Assembly (NCBI GenBank): GCA_029098225.1
Contig: JAQXNX010000009.1
Coordinates: 33,680-97,679 of the forward strand
Reading direction: 5' to 3'
From: Spirochaetales bacterium
GTDB lineage: Bacteria; Spirochaetota; Spirochaetia; Treponematales; Treponemataceae
DNA: 64,000 nt
Part shown: positions 36,187 to 44,915 of the stretch, piece after piece
Numbering within the stretch: the first letter of the stretch is position 1
How the letters are laid out: every line of letters starts with the position of its first letter
The notes under the pieces: model-generated
What the model was told of the DNA's origin: nothing
Seen by the model: only the letters and a program-made list of their open reading frames with translations
Databases searched by the model: none
Program-made: the position numbers and the translations under genes

Positions 36187-37146
36187 TTGAAAAAATATAA
36201 ACTTTTTATAATGACAGTCTTGTGCTTTATAAGTGCGGGACTTAATTTTTATGGAACACTTTTTGCAGAAGAATCTGCTCAATCTCTAAACTCCAGTGCT
36301 GACTTTGATCTTAGACATGAAGAAAATTCACCTCTTTATTTTGGAAATCCTTCTGATGCTGTTTGCGATATTTCTTTTTGCGAAAATTATCTGATGGAAA
36401 AACCGCAATTTTCGCTTTCTTATAATTCAGCTAAATTAATTCCTAACTGGGTTGCCTGGCATTTATGTAAAGATGATTTGGGTAATTCAGACCGCTCTAA
36501 CAAATTTCGTGCTGATACGGAATTACCAGAAGAATGGTATGCAGTTGGAAAAAATGATTACAAATATACAATGTACGGTTTTGACAGAGGGCATCTTTGT
36601 CCTTCTGCAGACAGAACTTCAAATGCTGAAGATAATTCTGTTACTTTTTTAATGACTAATATGGTTCCTCAGGCTCCAGATAATAACCGGATTGTATGGG
36701 TTGCTTTGGAAAAATATGAACGGGAACTTACGAATCAGGGATATGAACTATATATTTTTGCAGGTCCGCTTGGAGAAGGTGGAACCGGAGACAAGGGATT
36801 CTTCACTAAGATTCCTGTAAATACAAATAATTCTTCAAATGTTAAAAATTTTGATGCTGCTACAACGGATTTTGCTGGAAAGATACTTGAAATTTCCGTT
36901 CCGGCTTTTACCTGGAAAATAATTCTTGCAATTCCAGAAGGTGAAAATGATTTACATCGTATTGACGAAAATTCTATTATTATTGCCGCATGTATTCCTA
37001 ACAAAAATGGCTGTGGTAAAAATAAAACTTGGCAAGATTATATTTGTACTGTAGACTACTTGGAAGAAGCTTGTGGATATAATTTCTTTGAGCTTCTTGA
37101 TGATGATATTGAAAATTATCTAGAATCTAAAATATGGGAACAATAA
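36187..37146 (+). CDS. Secreted DNA/RNA non-specific endonuclease (NUC1)
   Basis: A signal peptide (about residues 1-28, ending TLFAEES) leads a beta-beta-alpha-Me nuclease. The catalytic motif reads FDRGHLCPSADRTSN (DRGH with the general-base His), and the metal-binding Asn lies in TNMVPQAPDNNRIVW. Such enzymes cut DNA and RNA outside the cell or in the periplasm for nutrition or defence. The length (319 residues) suits the family. The start is taken as TTG 36187, which gives the full signal peptide; an ATG at 36211 would shorten it. No ribosome binding site is seen, and the gene begins right after the repeat array. It is 1 base from the GH3 gene. Confidence 0.88.
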   Translation: MKKYKLFIMTVLCFISAGLNFYGTLFAEESAQSLNSSADFDLRHEENSPLYFGNPSDAVCDISFCENYLMEKPQFSLSYNSAKLIPNWVAWHLCKDDLGNSDRSNKFRADTELPEEWYAVGKNDYKYTMYGFDRGHLCPSADRTSNAEDNSVTFLMTNMVPQAPDNNRIVWVALEKYERELTNQGYELYIFAGPLGEGGTGDKGFFTKIPVNTNNSSNVKNFDAATTDFAGKILEISVPAFTWKIILAIPEGENDLHRIDENSIIIAACIPNKNGCGKNKTWQDYICTVDYLEEACGYNFFELLDDDIENYLESKIWEQ

Positions 37147-37147
37147 A

Positions 37148-39400
37148 ATGACTGAAAAAATCAAATCAATTATTTCACAGATGACATTAGAAGAAAAAGC
37201 TTCTCTTTGTTCAGGAAAAGACTGGTGGCGCACAAAGCCTGTAGAAAGACTTGGTATTCCATCTGTAATGGTAAGTGACGGTCCTTCCGGATTAAGAACT
37301 CAAATAGAAAACGGCAGCGATGAAAATGACAGCATTACAGCAGTCAGTTTTCCATCTGGTTGTGCTACAGCTGCTTCCTGGGACAGAGAGTTATTATTTA
37401 AAGAAGGTCAGATTCTTGGAAACGAAGCTAATGCCATGAATGTTTCTGTTCTTCTTGGTCCTGCAATTAATATAAAACGCTCTCCACTTTGCGGACGCAA
37501 TTTTGAATATTTTTCAGAGGATCCATATCTTGCCGGCCAGCTTTCTGAATATTATACAAAGGGAGTTCAATCTCAAAATGTTGGAGTTTCTGTAAAGCAC
37601 TTTGCTGCAAACAATCAGGAATTCCGTCGCTTCTCTGTTTCTGAAAAAATTGATGAAAGAACCCTTCGCGAAATTTATCTGCCTGCCTTTGAAAATACGG
37701 TAAAAAAAGCACAGCCAAAAAATATAATGTGTTCTTACAATGCAATTAACGGAAAACTTTCGAGCGAAAACAAATGGCTGTTAAATGACGTACTTAGAAA
37801 TGAATGGGGCTTTAAAGGTTTTGTTGTTTCAGACTGGGGTGCAGTTAATGACCGTGTAGAAGGAATTAAAGCAGGTCTTAATCTTGAAATGCCTTATTCT
37901 GGTGGACTTACAGATTCTTATATTGTAGAAGCTGTAAAAAATGGAACGCTTGAAGAATCAAGGCTGGATGAAGTTGTTGCTGATTTATTAAATTTTATTT
38001 TTGAATATACAGAAAATAAAAAATCTGGAATCTGGGATAAAGAAAATGATCACTTAGAAAGCGCAAAAATTGCAGAGGAATGCTGCGTTCTTTTAAAGAA
38101 TGATGATTCTTTACTTCCGCTTAATTCTAAACCGGGAACAGACGGCAAAAAAGTTCTTTTTATCGGCAATTTTGCAAAGACACCTCGATTCGAAGGCGGT
38201 GGAAGTTCAAATATTAAAACATATAAAGTAACAGGAGCATTTGAAGCAGCAAAAGAACTTGGAATTGATGTTGATTTTATAGACGGTAAGGATACTCAGC
38301 TTGCAGCAGATGCAGCAAAAAAAGCTTCTGCTGTTGTTATATTTGCAGGACTTCCAGACAGTTATGAATCTGAAGGCTTTGACCGCGATAAACTTGATAT
38401 GCCGGAAAGTCACAATGCAGTTATCGAGGCTGTAGCAGAGGTAAATAAGAATGTGGCCGTTGTTCTTCATAACGGTTCGCCAGTAACAATGCCTTGGCTG
38501 GGTAAAGTTAAATCAGTACTTGAATGTTATCTTGGTGGAGAAGCTGTTGGAATTGCACAGGCAAAAATTTTATTCGGACTTGCTAATCCAAGCGGCAAAT
38601 TGCCAGAAACCTTCCCATTAAGGCTTGAAGACACACCTTCATATTTGAATTTTCCAGGAAACGGAAGAACTGTTAATTATGCTGAAGGTATTTTTGTAGG
38701 CTACCGCTGGTATGATTCCAGAAAAATAAATGTACTTTTCCCATTCGGACATGGTATGAGCTATACAAAATTTGAGTATGGAAAAATTTCTTTAAGCAGC
38801 GATTCCATCAAGGATAATCAGACCGTTGAAGTAAGTGTAAGAATAAAAAATACAGGAGACATGGACGGAAAAGAGGTTGTTCAATTATACGTCCGTGATT
38901 TGACCGGTTTTGATATTCGTCCAGATAAAGAATTGAAGGGCTTTGAAAAAGTTTCCCTAAAAAAAGGTGAAGAAAAAACTGTAAAGATAATTCTTGATAA
39001 ACGCTCTTTTGCAATGTGGAACAGTGATATTAACGACTGGTATGTTCCAACAGGCGAATATGAAATTCTTATAGGCTCTTCATCAAGCGACATTAAAGAC
39101 AGTGCAATTATTAATGTAACCTCTACAACAAAAAAAGCATTTGAAATTACAAGATGGACAACTGCCGGCGATATGATGAATAATGCAGAAATGCGGCCTC
39201 TAATTATTGATTTTACTACAAAAAATTATGGAGCCGACAAGCTTGCAGATGTAGAAGAATCAGATGCTAATGTTCCATTCAGCAAAAAGACATTAAAAGA
39301 AATGTATCTGAATGATCCATTCCGGTCTATGCGCGGAAAAGGAAAAACTGATGAAGAAATTGATAAAATTGTAGCTGATTTTAATAAAGCACTAGAATAG
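37148..39400 (+). CDS. Glycoside hydrolase family 3 (beta-glucosidase type)
   Basis: GH3 enzymes release glucose or xylose from beta-linked oligosaccharides. The N-terminal barrel carries VSDGPSGLRTQ, GRNFEYFSEDPYLAG and VKHFAANNQE; the nucleophile Asp is in FVVSDWGAVNDR. A C-terminal alpha/beta domain and a fibronectin III-like domain (GKEVVQLYVRD) follow, for 750 residues. There is no signal peptide, so it should act in the cytoplasm on imported oligosaccharides, as expected for a plant-polymer feeder. It follows the nuclease gene by one base and may be co-transcribed. Confidence 0.92.
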   Translation: MTEKIKSIISQMTLEEKASLCSGKDWWRTKPVERLGIPSVMVSDGPSGLRTQIENGSDENDSITAVSFPSGCATAASWDRELLFKEGQILGNEANAMNVSVLLGPAINIKRSPLCGRNFEYFSEDPYLAGQLSEYYTKGVQSQNVGVSVKHFAANNQEFRRFSVSEKIDERTLREIYLPAFENTVKKAQPKNIMCSYNAINGKLSSENKWLLNDVLRNEWGFKGFVVSDWGAVNDRVEGIKAGLNLEMPYSGGLTDSYIVEAVKNGTLEESRLDEVVADLLNFIFEYTENKKSGIWDKENDHLESAKIAEECCVLLKNDDSLLPLNSKPGTDGKKVLFIGNFAKTPRFEGGGSSNIKTYKVTGAFEAAKELGIDVDFIDGKDTQLAADAAKKASAVVIFAGLPDSYESEGFDRDKLDMPESHNAVIEAVAEVNKNVAVVLHNGSPVTMPWLGKVKSVLECYLGGEAVGIAQAKILFGLANPSGKLPETFPLRLEDTPSYLNFPGNGRTVNYAEGIFVGYRWYDSRKINVLFPFGHGMSYTKFEYGKISLSSDSIKDNQTVEVSVRIKNTGDMDGKEVVQLYVRDLTGFDIRPDKELKGFEKVSLKKGEEKTVKIILDKRSFAMWNSDINDWYVPTGEYEILIGSSSSDIKDSAIINVTSTTKKAFEITRWTTAGDMMNNAEMRPLIIDFTTKNYGADKLADVEESDANVPFSKKTLKEMYLNDPFRSMRGKGKTDEEIDKIVADFNKALE

Positions 39401-39405
39401 ATTTT

Positions 39406-40488
39406 TTATACAATTCTATTTTTTCCAGAGCATTTAGCTGCATAAAGATTTTTATCAACATTTTGCAAAACAATTTCATAAGTCATCTCATCTTTGCAAG
39501 TCAAAAATCCTGCGCTTACTGTAACAAAAGATTCATCTGGAAGCTGTATAGTTGTTCTTACAGTTTCTAGAATTTTTTCTACAATCGAAAATGCATTCTC
39601 GCGATTTTTCTTAGGAAGCAGCAGAAGGAATTCTTCACCACCATAACGACATGAAGTTACTCCATTTCCTTCTACGCTTTGTAAAATTTTTGCAAACTGT
39701 TTTAATACATAATCTCCATAAGGATGTCCATATTTATCATTTACTTTTTTAAAATCATCAATGTCGAACATTGCAAGATGAAGTTTTCCCGTATCTCCAA
39801 GAGTAAGAATTGCAAGCTTTAAAAAGTTATTAAAATACCTGCGGTTATAAAGTCCTGTTAATTCATCAGTATTTGCCTGTCGTTCATAAAGCATAGAAAG
39901 CTGTTCTATTTTACGGCGGTCATGTGAATTCTGGCGAGAGACAATAAAAGAAAAACTAAAAAGAACACAACCAGCAATAATCATACTGCAAAGCTGGTCT
40001 ATAAAAGCTTCTTCCGCTCCCATGGTTATAAAAAACTGAGGATAATACCGGTAAATCGCAAAAAGACCGGAATATTCTATTATAAGAAGAATAAAAATAA
40101 CAACTCTGGTTCTACCTCGTAAGGCAAGGGCTGAGCAGGCAATAGCAATCAAAAGATAATAAGGCATTCCTCCATGAAGTCCTGCATTTGCAAAAAACAT
40201 AATTGGAAAAATCAATAAGCCTGTTACAGAAATACAAATTGTTGCAAATAGATTTGTTTTTTTTGTTTTAAAGCCCCAGACAGAAAGTCCCATAAGAAGC
40301 AGAAAAGAAAATAAAGGAAGAAGGTAAGCAATTGTCGGAAGACCAATCAGATAGGACTCAATAAAACCGAAAAGTTCTCCAAAACTTGCACACAAAACCA
40401 TAGCGTATGTAATACGTTTTTGCATTGTAGATTTAGGAGAGAATATAGTAGAACGGATTGTCCTTATTACTGACAGGATTTTTTCCAT
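39406..40488 (-). CDS. Membrane diguanylate cyclase (GGDEF family)
   Basis: Six or so hydrophobic segments fill the first 190 residues (a MASE-like sensor region not recognised by name), followed by a GGDEF domain that makes cyclic di-GMP. The active-site motif is RYGGEEF, and the domain start DELTGLYNRRYF is clear. No RxxD inhibitory site is obvious four to five residues before GGEEF. The start codon ATG 40488 follows a near-ideal promoter by seven bases, with no Shine-Dalgarno. Confidence 0.9.
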   Translation of the reverse strand: MEKILSVIRTIRSTIFSPKSTMQKRITYAMVLCASFGELFGFIESYLIGLPTIAYLLPLFSFLLLMGLSVWGFKTKKTNLFATICISVTGLLIFPIMFFANAGLHGGMPYYLLIAIACSALALRGRTRVVIFILLIIEYSGLFAIYRYYPQFFITMGAEEAFIDQLCSMIIAGCVLFSFSFIVSRQNSHDRRKIEQLSMLYERQANTDELTGLYNRRYFNNFLKLAILTLGDTGKLHLAMFDIDDFKKVNDKYGHPYGDYVLKQFAKILQSVEGNGVTSCRYGGEEFLLLLPKKNRENAFSIVEKILETVRTTIQLPDESFVTVSAGFLTCKDEMTYEIVLQNVDKNLYAAKCSGKNRIV

Positions 40489-40495
40489 TTCTACT

Positions 40496-40524
40496 ATTAT
40501 ATACTGACTGATTTAGGTCTGCAA
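40496..40524 (-). promoter_or_regulatory. Promoter of the diguanylate cyclase gene
   Basis: On the minus strand TTGCAG (40524-40519), a 17-base spacer and TATAAT (40501-40496) end seven bases before ATG 40488, predicting a leaderless transcript. Confidence 0.75.
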
Positions 40525-40597
40525 GATAATTTTGTTACTTTGCCGGATTGATTCGCGAATAATATTTTTGAGTTAATAAATATACTGAAAAAAATCA

Positions 40598-40671
40598 TGC
40601 AAAAAGGGCGGCACACTTACGGATTGATTCATTTTCGTTTATCAAGCCGTAGGTGCGCCGCCCTTTTTGCA
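40598..40671. terminator. Long perfect hairpin terminator after asd
   Basis: TGCAAAAAGGGCGGC (40598-40612) pairs exactly with GCCGCCCTTTTTGCA (40657-40671), and ACTTACGG with CCGTAGGT extends the stem inward. It lies downstream of asd and upstream of the cyclase promoter, so it separates the two leftward units. Confidence 0.75.
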
Positions 40672-40694
40672 TATGTATTAATCTAATTATTCAA

Positions 40695-41792
40695 TTAATT
40701 AAAAAATCCCCTAGCCTTAAGCAATTCAGCATTCAAAATTCCGCCAAGAGCTGCACCACGTTTTGTGTTGTGGCTGAGTGCTACAAACTTTACGTCGAAT
40801 ACGTTACATGGGCGGAGGCGTCCGATTACACATGCCATTCCTTTTTCTGTTTCGCGGTCGCGGCGTGGCTGAGGACGGTTTTCCTCGTGACGTACAACAA
40901 TTGGATGCTCTGGAGCTGATGGAAGTTTGAGCTCCTGTGGAAGTGATGTGTATGATGTCCAAACACGCTCAATCTCTTCGAGGCTTGGCTTTTTGTCATC
41001 AGGCAAATCAAACTCGAGGCTTACGCAGGCTGTGTGTCCGTCTACAACAGGTACACGAGTACAAGTAGAAGAAACGATAGGGTAGCTTGCGTTTTCAATC
41101 TTGCCGTCCTTTACGCTTCCGAGAATCTTGAGACATTCTTTTTCTGTCTTTTCTTCCTCGCCGCCAATAAATGGAACGATATTATCAATCATATCAAAAG
41201 ATGCAACACCAGGGTATCCGGCACCAGAAGTAGCCTGAAGAGTTGTTACAATCATTCTCTTTACAGGGTAGCCGGCCTGAATCAAAGCGTGGAGCGGCAT
41301 CATGTATGTCTGAAGTGAACAGTTAGGCTTAACTGCAATAAAGCCCTTGTCCCAGCCGTGGTGCTTTTTCTGTTCAGCAATTACGTCCAGGTGAGAGTAG
41401 TTGATTTCTGGAACCAGCATAGGAACATCTTCTGTCCAGCGGTTAGCGCTCGCGTTAGATACAACAGGAATTCCTTCAGCAGCATAAGCAGCTTCCAGAG
41501 CCTTAATTTCATCCTTTCCCATTTCAAGGGCAGAGAATACAAACTGACACTTTCCAAGTGCTTTCTTTTCGTCGTTAGCATCTTCTACGATGAGGTTTGC
41601 AACGCCGCTAGGGATTTCAGCACCAATAAGCCAGCGGTTCTTTACAGCCTCGCAGTAAGGTTTACCAGCCGAACGAGGACTTGCTGCAACGTAAGAAACT
41701 TCAAACCACGGATGGTTTTCCAGCAACTTAATATATCTCTGGCCTACCATACCAGTAGCACCAAGTACACCAACCTTTATCTTATCACTCAT
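40695..41792 (-). CDS. asd: Aspartate-semialdehyde dehydrogenase
   Basis: Asd reduces aspartyl phosphate to the semialdehyde, the branch point for lysine/diaminopimelate, threonine and methionine. NADP binding is in VGVLGATGMVGQRYI; the catalytic Cys is in AVKPNCSLQTYM; the substrate His lies in VVDGHTACVSLEF. The sequence is of the archaeal/fungal-like class of Asd rather than the E. coli class. I use ATG 41792 (MSDKIKVGV) with AAGGAG eight bases upstream, not the TTG two codons earlier. It follows dapA in the same direction, separated by a palindromic repeat, so both serve diaminopimelate synthesis. Confidence 0.94.
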   Translation of the reverse strand: MSDKIKVGVLGATGMVGQRYIKLLENHPWFEVSYVAASPRSAGKPYCEAVKNRWLIGAEIPSGVANLIVEDANDEKKALGKCQFVFSALEMGKDEIKALEAAYAAEGIPVVSNASANRWTEDVPMLVPEINYSHLDVIAEQKKHHGWDKGFIAVKPNCSLQTYMMPLHALIQAGYPVKRMIVTTLQATSGAGYPGVASFDMIDNIVPFIGGEEEKTEKECLKILGSVKDGKIENASYPIVSSTCTRVPVVDGHTACVSLEFDLPDDKKPSLEEIERVWTSYTSLPQELKLPSAPEHPIVVRHEENRPQPRRDRETEKGMACVIGRLRPCNVFDVKFVALSHNTKRGAALGGILNAELLKARGFFN

Positions 41793-41820
41793 TTTCAAAA
41801 CTCCTTTGTTTTAGGTTCTA

Positions 41821-41904
41821 GGGGGGGAAGTCTCCCCCTAGCTTCAGCCTGCTACGCAGTCTTACGCTACCCCCTCTGCGGGCTCAATCGCCGCCCGCAA
41901 CGCC
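41821..41904 (-). repeat. GC-rich palindromic repeat between dapA and asd
   Basis: Read on the minus strand this 84-base element runs GGCGTTGCGGGCGG, then CCCGCAGAGGGGGTAGCG, then GGGGGAGACTTCCCCC. The same order of phrases occurs on the plus strand at 53861-53957 inside the radical SAM gene (GGCGTTACGGGGGG, CCCGTAGAAGGGGTAGCG, GGGGAAGGCTTTCCCC). Outer bases TAGGTTCTAGG and CCTAGAACCTA flank it as an inverted repeat. It would be part of the dapA-asd mRNA. Confidence 0.75.
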
Positions 41905-41939
41905 TGCTAAAATTCCTAGAACCTAGCACCTATAACCTA

Positions 41940-42854
41940 TTATAAACCACAGTCCTTAATTGCCTGCTCAATCTGCTTCTTAGCTGCATCGTTAACTTCA
42001 ACCAAAGGAAGTCTCAAACCGCCTGCAGGCATGCCCTTTACGTTCATTGCGTATTTGATAGACGAAGGGTTTCCGTCGCAGAACTCTGCTTTAAAGAATG
42101 GAGCGAGTCTGTAGTGAATCTCGCGGGCCTTCTTAAAGTCGCCGTCGAGTGCAGACTGTGCAAGTTCGTGCATCAAAGCCGGAATCATATTTGAAGCAAC
42201 AGAAATAATTCCGTCTCCGCCAGCTGCAATCAAAGGAAGAGTAAGGCCATCGTCGCCGCTCATTACGGCGAAGTCTGGTTTCTTGTTCTTAATCTGACCG
42301 ATAACTTCCATCATCTGAGCAACAGATCCGCTTGCTTCCTTTACACCTGCGATGTTAGGGAGCTCTGCAATTCGGGCAAGCAAATCAGTTGGAATATTCA
42401 AACCTGTACGGCCGGCAATGTTGTAAACGATGATTGGAATACCAACCTTGCTTACAGCTGCGAAATGCTGATAGATACCTTCCTTTGAAGGCTTGTTGTA
42501 ATAAGGAGTTACAACAAGAGCGGCATCAGCCCCTGCTGCCTTTGCACGTTCACAATAAGCAACTGCATCCTTTGTATTATTTGAACCGGCACCAAGAATT
42601 ACCGGAATCTTTTTTCCTGTTTCTTTTTCAAAAGTACGAACTTCTTCCATTACAATCGCAATGATTTTATCTTCTTCTTCGCCAGGACGTTCATCCAATG
42701 TTGGAGTTTCAGCGGTAGTTCCAAGAGGAACAAGACCGTCAATTCCCTGCTGGAGCTGATGTTTGACGTTTTTTCGGAAGCCCTCAAAATCAACTGAACC
42801 ATCAGCCTTCATAGGTGTAATCAAAGCTGTAAAAGCACCACGAAAAATACTCAT
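41940..42854 (-). CDS. dapA: 4-hydroxy-tetrahydrodipicolinate synthase
   Basis: DapA condenses pyruvate with aspartate semialdehyde, the first step to diaminopimelate and lysine. Motifs: GTTAETPTLD for pyruvate binding, VTPYYNKPSKEG with the catalytic Tyr, and the Schiff-base Lys in IAGVKEASGS. Length (304 residues) is a little above usual. ATG 42854 has AAGGAGG five bases upstream; the frame extends further but is not needed. A leader of about 70-80 bases precedes it with a perfect palindrome GCACATTAATGTGC (42905-42918), a possible operator. Confidence 0.95.
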   Translation of the reverse strand: MSIFRGAFTALITPMKADGSVDFEGFRKNVKHQLQQGIDGLVPLGTTAETPTLDERPGEEEDKIIAIVMEEVRTFEKETGKKIPVILGAGSNNTKDAVAYCERAKAAGADAALVVTPYYNKPSKEGIYQHFAAVSKVGIPIIVYNIAGRTGLNIPTDLLARIAELPNIAGVKEASGSVAQMMEVIGQIKNKKPDFAVMSGDDGLTLPLIAAGGDGIISVASNMIPALMHELAQSALDGDFKKAREIHYRLAPFFKAEFCDGNPSSIKYAMNVKGMPAGGLRLPLVEVNDAAKKQIEQAIKDCGL

Positions 42855-43008
42855 ATCATCCTCCTTCAAATACTCCGCGTCAGCGATTCTTCGTTGCAGC
42901 GGGCGCACATTAATGTGCAGATTAACAATAATATATTGGCAGATATTTTATACTTTTTTTTTGTCTTTTTCAACACTTTGCAATTCAGTCTGAATCTTCA
43001 ATTAATAA

Positions 43009-43037
43009 TTGATATTCATTTAAATGAAAGTTACAAT
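43009..43037 (+). promoter_or_regulatory. Promoter of the RsuA-type gene
   Basis: TTGATA (43009-43014), 17 bases, TACAAT (43032-43037), then six bases to ATG 43044. This is the layout of a leaderless promoter. Confidence 0.75.
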
Positions 43038-43043
43038 CTCAGC

Positions 43044-43634
43044 ATGATAGAGCAGAGAAAAAAAGAAACACCAAAAATCTATATTATAATGAACAAGCCT
43101 GAAGGCTATGTTTGTTCAGCAGTTTCTGATTCTCACAAAACAGTTTACGAATTACTTCCTTCTGAATTTCAAGAGCTGGTCCAGAATGCAAAACGTGGAG
43201 AAAGACTTCATACCATAGGACGGCTTGACTGCAATACTTCCGGTCTTTTGATTTTTACAAATGACGGCATTTTTTCTCATAATATTTCTGCACCGGAAAA
43301 ACACATTAATAAAATTTATGAAGCTGAATTAAAAAATTCTGTTTTAAAAGAAGAGCAAATCATTTATCAAAAAAAAGCTTTACAAGGGCTTGTCCTTCCG
43401 GCAGAAAAAAAATATGGAGAGCAAAAAAGCTCACCAATGACAATAACTTTTAAATCAGAATCAAAATGTTTTATTGAACTTTCAGAAGGAAAATTCCATC
43501 AGGTAAAAAGGACATTTTCTGCTTTAGGAAATGAAGTTATAAAACTATGCCGCATAAAAATCGGAAAGCTTGAACTGAACAAAAATCTTAAACCGGGTGA
43601 TTATAAAATATTAAACCACCCGCCGGAAATTTAA
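43044..43634 (+). CDS. RsuA/RluE-type rRNA pseudouridine synthase
   Basis: The catalytic motif HTIGRLDCNTSGLLIFTNDG and the opening IIMNKPEGYVCSAVSD place it in the RsuA/RluB/E/F family that turns specific rRNA uridines into pseudouridine. It is 196 residues and lacks the N-terminal S4 RNA-binding domain, as RluE-type proteins do. I use ATG 43044, six bases after the -10 box; the longer frame from 42894 covers promoter DNA. Which rRNA site is modified cannot be told. Confidence 0.85.
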   Translation: MIEQRKKETPKIYIIMNKPEGYVCSAVSDSHKTVYELLPSEFQELVQNAKRGERLHTIGRLDCNTSGLLIFTNDGIFSHNISAPEKHINKIYEAELKNSVLKEEQIIYQKKALQGLVLPAEKKYGEQKSSPMTITFKSESKCFIELSEGKFHQVKRTFSALGNEVIKLCRIKIGKLELNKNLKPGDYKILNHPPEI

Positions 43635-43720
43635 TTTTTTGAAGTATAACTTATTTTTACGTCAATGTAATTTGCTGTCGCAAAATAATTTCTACAGCAC
43701 AATTTTATTTTTCTTGACCT

Positions 43721-44611
43721 TTATATTCCAAAGAGTTTTCTTACATTCACATCTACAAGCTCAGAAAGTTTTTCTGCTGTTGTTCCACGCGCATTTGCCG
43801 CAAACTTATAAACCTCTTCTACCAGACAGGGAGTATTTTTCTGCCCACGATAAGGGACCGGAGCAAGATACGGAGAATCAGTTTCGCAAAGAATTCTGTC
43901 TTCAGGAACATAACGAAGAAGCTCAAGCATTTCTTCCATTTTTGATTTTTTTGTATAAGTTATAGAACCAGAAAAACTTATATACCAGCCGCGATCAATA
44001 AAAGCTTTTGCCTCATTCAAACCATAACTATAACAATGAATGATTCCATTATCATATCCAATATTTTTTATGCAATCCAAAGTATCTTCAAAAGCATCAC
44101 GTGAATGAACAATTATCGGAAGTTTCATTTTTTTTGCAAGTTCAAGCTGCAATTCAAAAAGTTCTTTTTCACCTTTATATGTCTTTTCATCAAAATCATT
44201 TTCGCACCGGCCATCTTCTCCTGAAGGATTCCAGTGATGGTCCAAGCCACACTCACCTATTGCAATAATTTTTCTGTGAAGTGTATCCTGATCGGAATTC
44301 TCTGAAGCTTTTTTTATACAGCCTTCAAGAATTTTCAATCTGTTAAATCTGTCGTGGATATCTTCCACAGCTGGCCATATTCCCGCAGAAAAATAAATAA
44401 AATTACGAACCTTGTCTGCCACATTTGTATTTTGAATCTGTGAAATTGATTTTTCTAAACAAGACTGTCTGATTTGAAGATCATCAGAGCGTGTTCCAAT
44501 ATCAAGTGCAAATTGACAGTTTCTTTCTGCCATTTTTTTTAAAACTTCTGAACCGTTAATTAAACAATTTTCTGTCATATTATGAAAATGAAAATGAGTA
44601 TCGCTGAACAT
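43721..44611 (-). CDS. tatD: TatD-family metal-dependent DNase
   Basis: TatD proteins are metal-dependent nucleases with a TIM-barrel fold. Metal ligands are visible in FSDTHFHFHNM, IAIGECGLDHHWN, PIIVHSRDAFED, IIHCYSYGL and CETDSPYLAPVPYRG. The protein is 296 residues, longer than the usual ~260 through extra charged loops around residues 60-150. It may process DNA 3' ends. It converges with the RsuA-type gene with 86 bases of A+T-rich DNA between. Confidence 0.9.
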   Translation of the reverse strand: MFSDTHFHFHNMTENCLINGSEVLKKMAERNCQFALDIGTRSDDLQIRQSCLEKSISQIQNTNVADKVRNFIYFSAGIWPAVEDIHDRFNRLKILEGCIKKASENSDQDTLHRKIIAIGECGLDHHWNPSGEDGRCENDFDEKTYKGEKELFELQLELAKKMKLPIIVHSRDAFEDTLDCIKNIGYDNGIIHCYSYGLNEAKAFIDRGWYISFSGSITYTKKSKMEEMLELLRYVPEDRILCETDSPYLAPVPYRGQKNTPCLVEEVYKFAANARGTTAEKLSELVDVNVRKLFGI

Positions 44612-44735
44612 GCTGTTATTTTATTGAAAAGTTTTTTGTTAATCAAACATCCGGTCATTTAGAATAATCCTGTAATTCCTGCCGGCCATACCTTTTATTT
44701 TATAACCAAATCTGTTAGACTTAAATATACTTTTA

Positions 44736-44915
44736 TAAGGATATAATTATGGCAAAAACATTCGACGATATGCCTAAAATCGAAAATCCGTTAAAAAACG
44801 AGCCGTAAGGGGCGTTTTAGGATTATCGAAAAAACGGCTCAACCGCAAGCTATGCTTGCGCAATAAATATTTCACATTAATAAGGATATAATTATGGCAA
44901 AGACATTTGACGATA
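44736..44915 (+). repeat. 35-base direct repeat duplicating the ettA start region
   Basis: Bases 44736-44770 and 44881-44915 are the same 35 bases with two mismatches. Each copy holds TAAGGATATAATT, then ATGGCAAA and the next codons. The second copy is the true ettA start. The 110 bases between contain hairpins: CCTAAAA/TTTTAGG, GAGCCG/CGGCTC, and CGCAAGC-TAT-GCTTGCG (44844-44860). The layout fits either insertion of a palindromic element with duplication of the target, or a tandem duplication that was later filled. Confidence 0.8.
44749..44808 (+). CDS. 19-residue upstream ORF copying the EttA N-terminus
   Basis: ATG 44749 has the same AAGGA ribosome binding site and opening codons as ettA. 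It reads MAKTFDDMPKIENPLKNEP and stops at TAA 44808, 85 bases before ettA. The first seven residues are identical to those of EttA. It is either a leader peptide that could tune ettA translation or a harmless remnant of duplication. Confidence 0.45.
   Translation: MAKTFDDMPKIENPLKNEP

Noticed and set aside
41358..41945. 195-codon frame antisense to asd running into the dapA-asd gap
   Set aside because: It overlaps a certain gene and the palindromic repeat, and its peptide shows no domain features.
42905..42918. Perfect palindrome GCACATTAATGTGC in the dapA leader as a defined operator
   Set aside because: It is a good candidate site but nothing shows which regulator, if any, binds; noted only under dapA.
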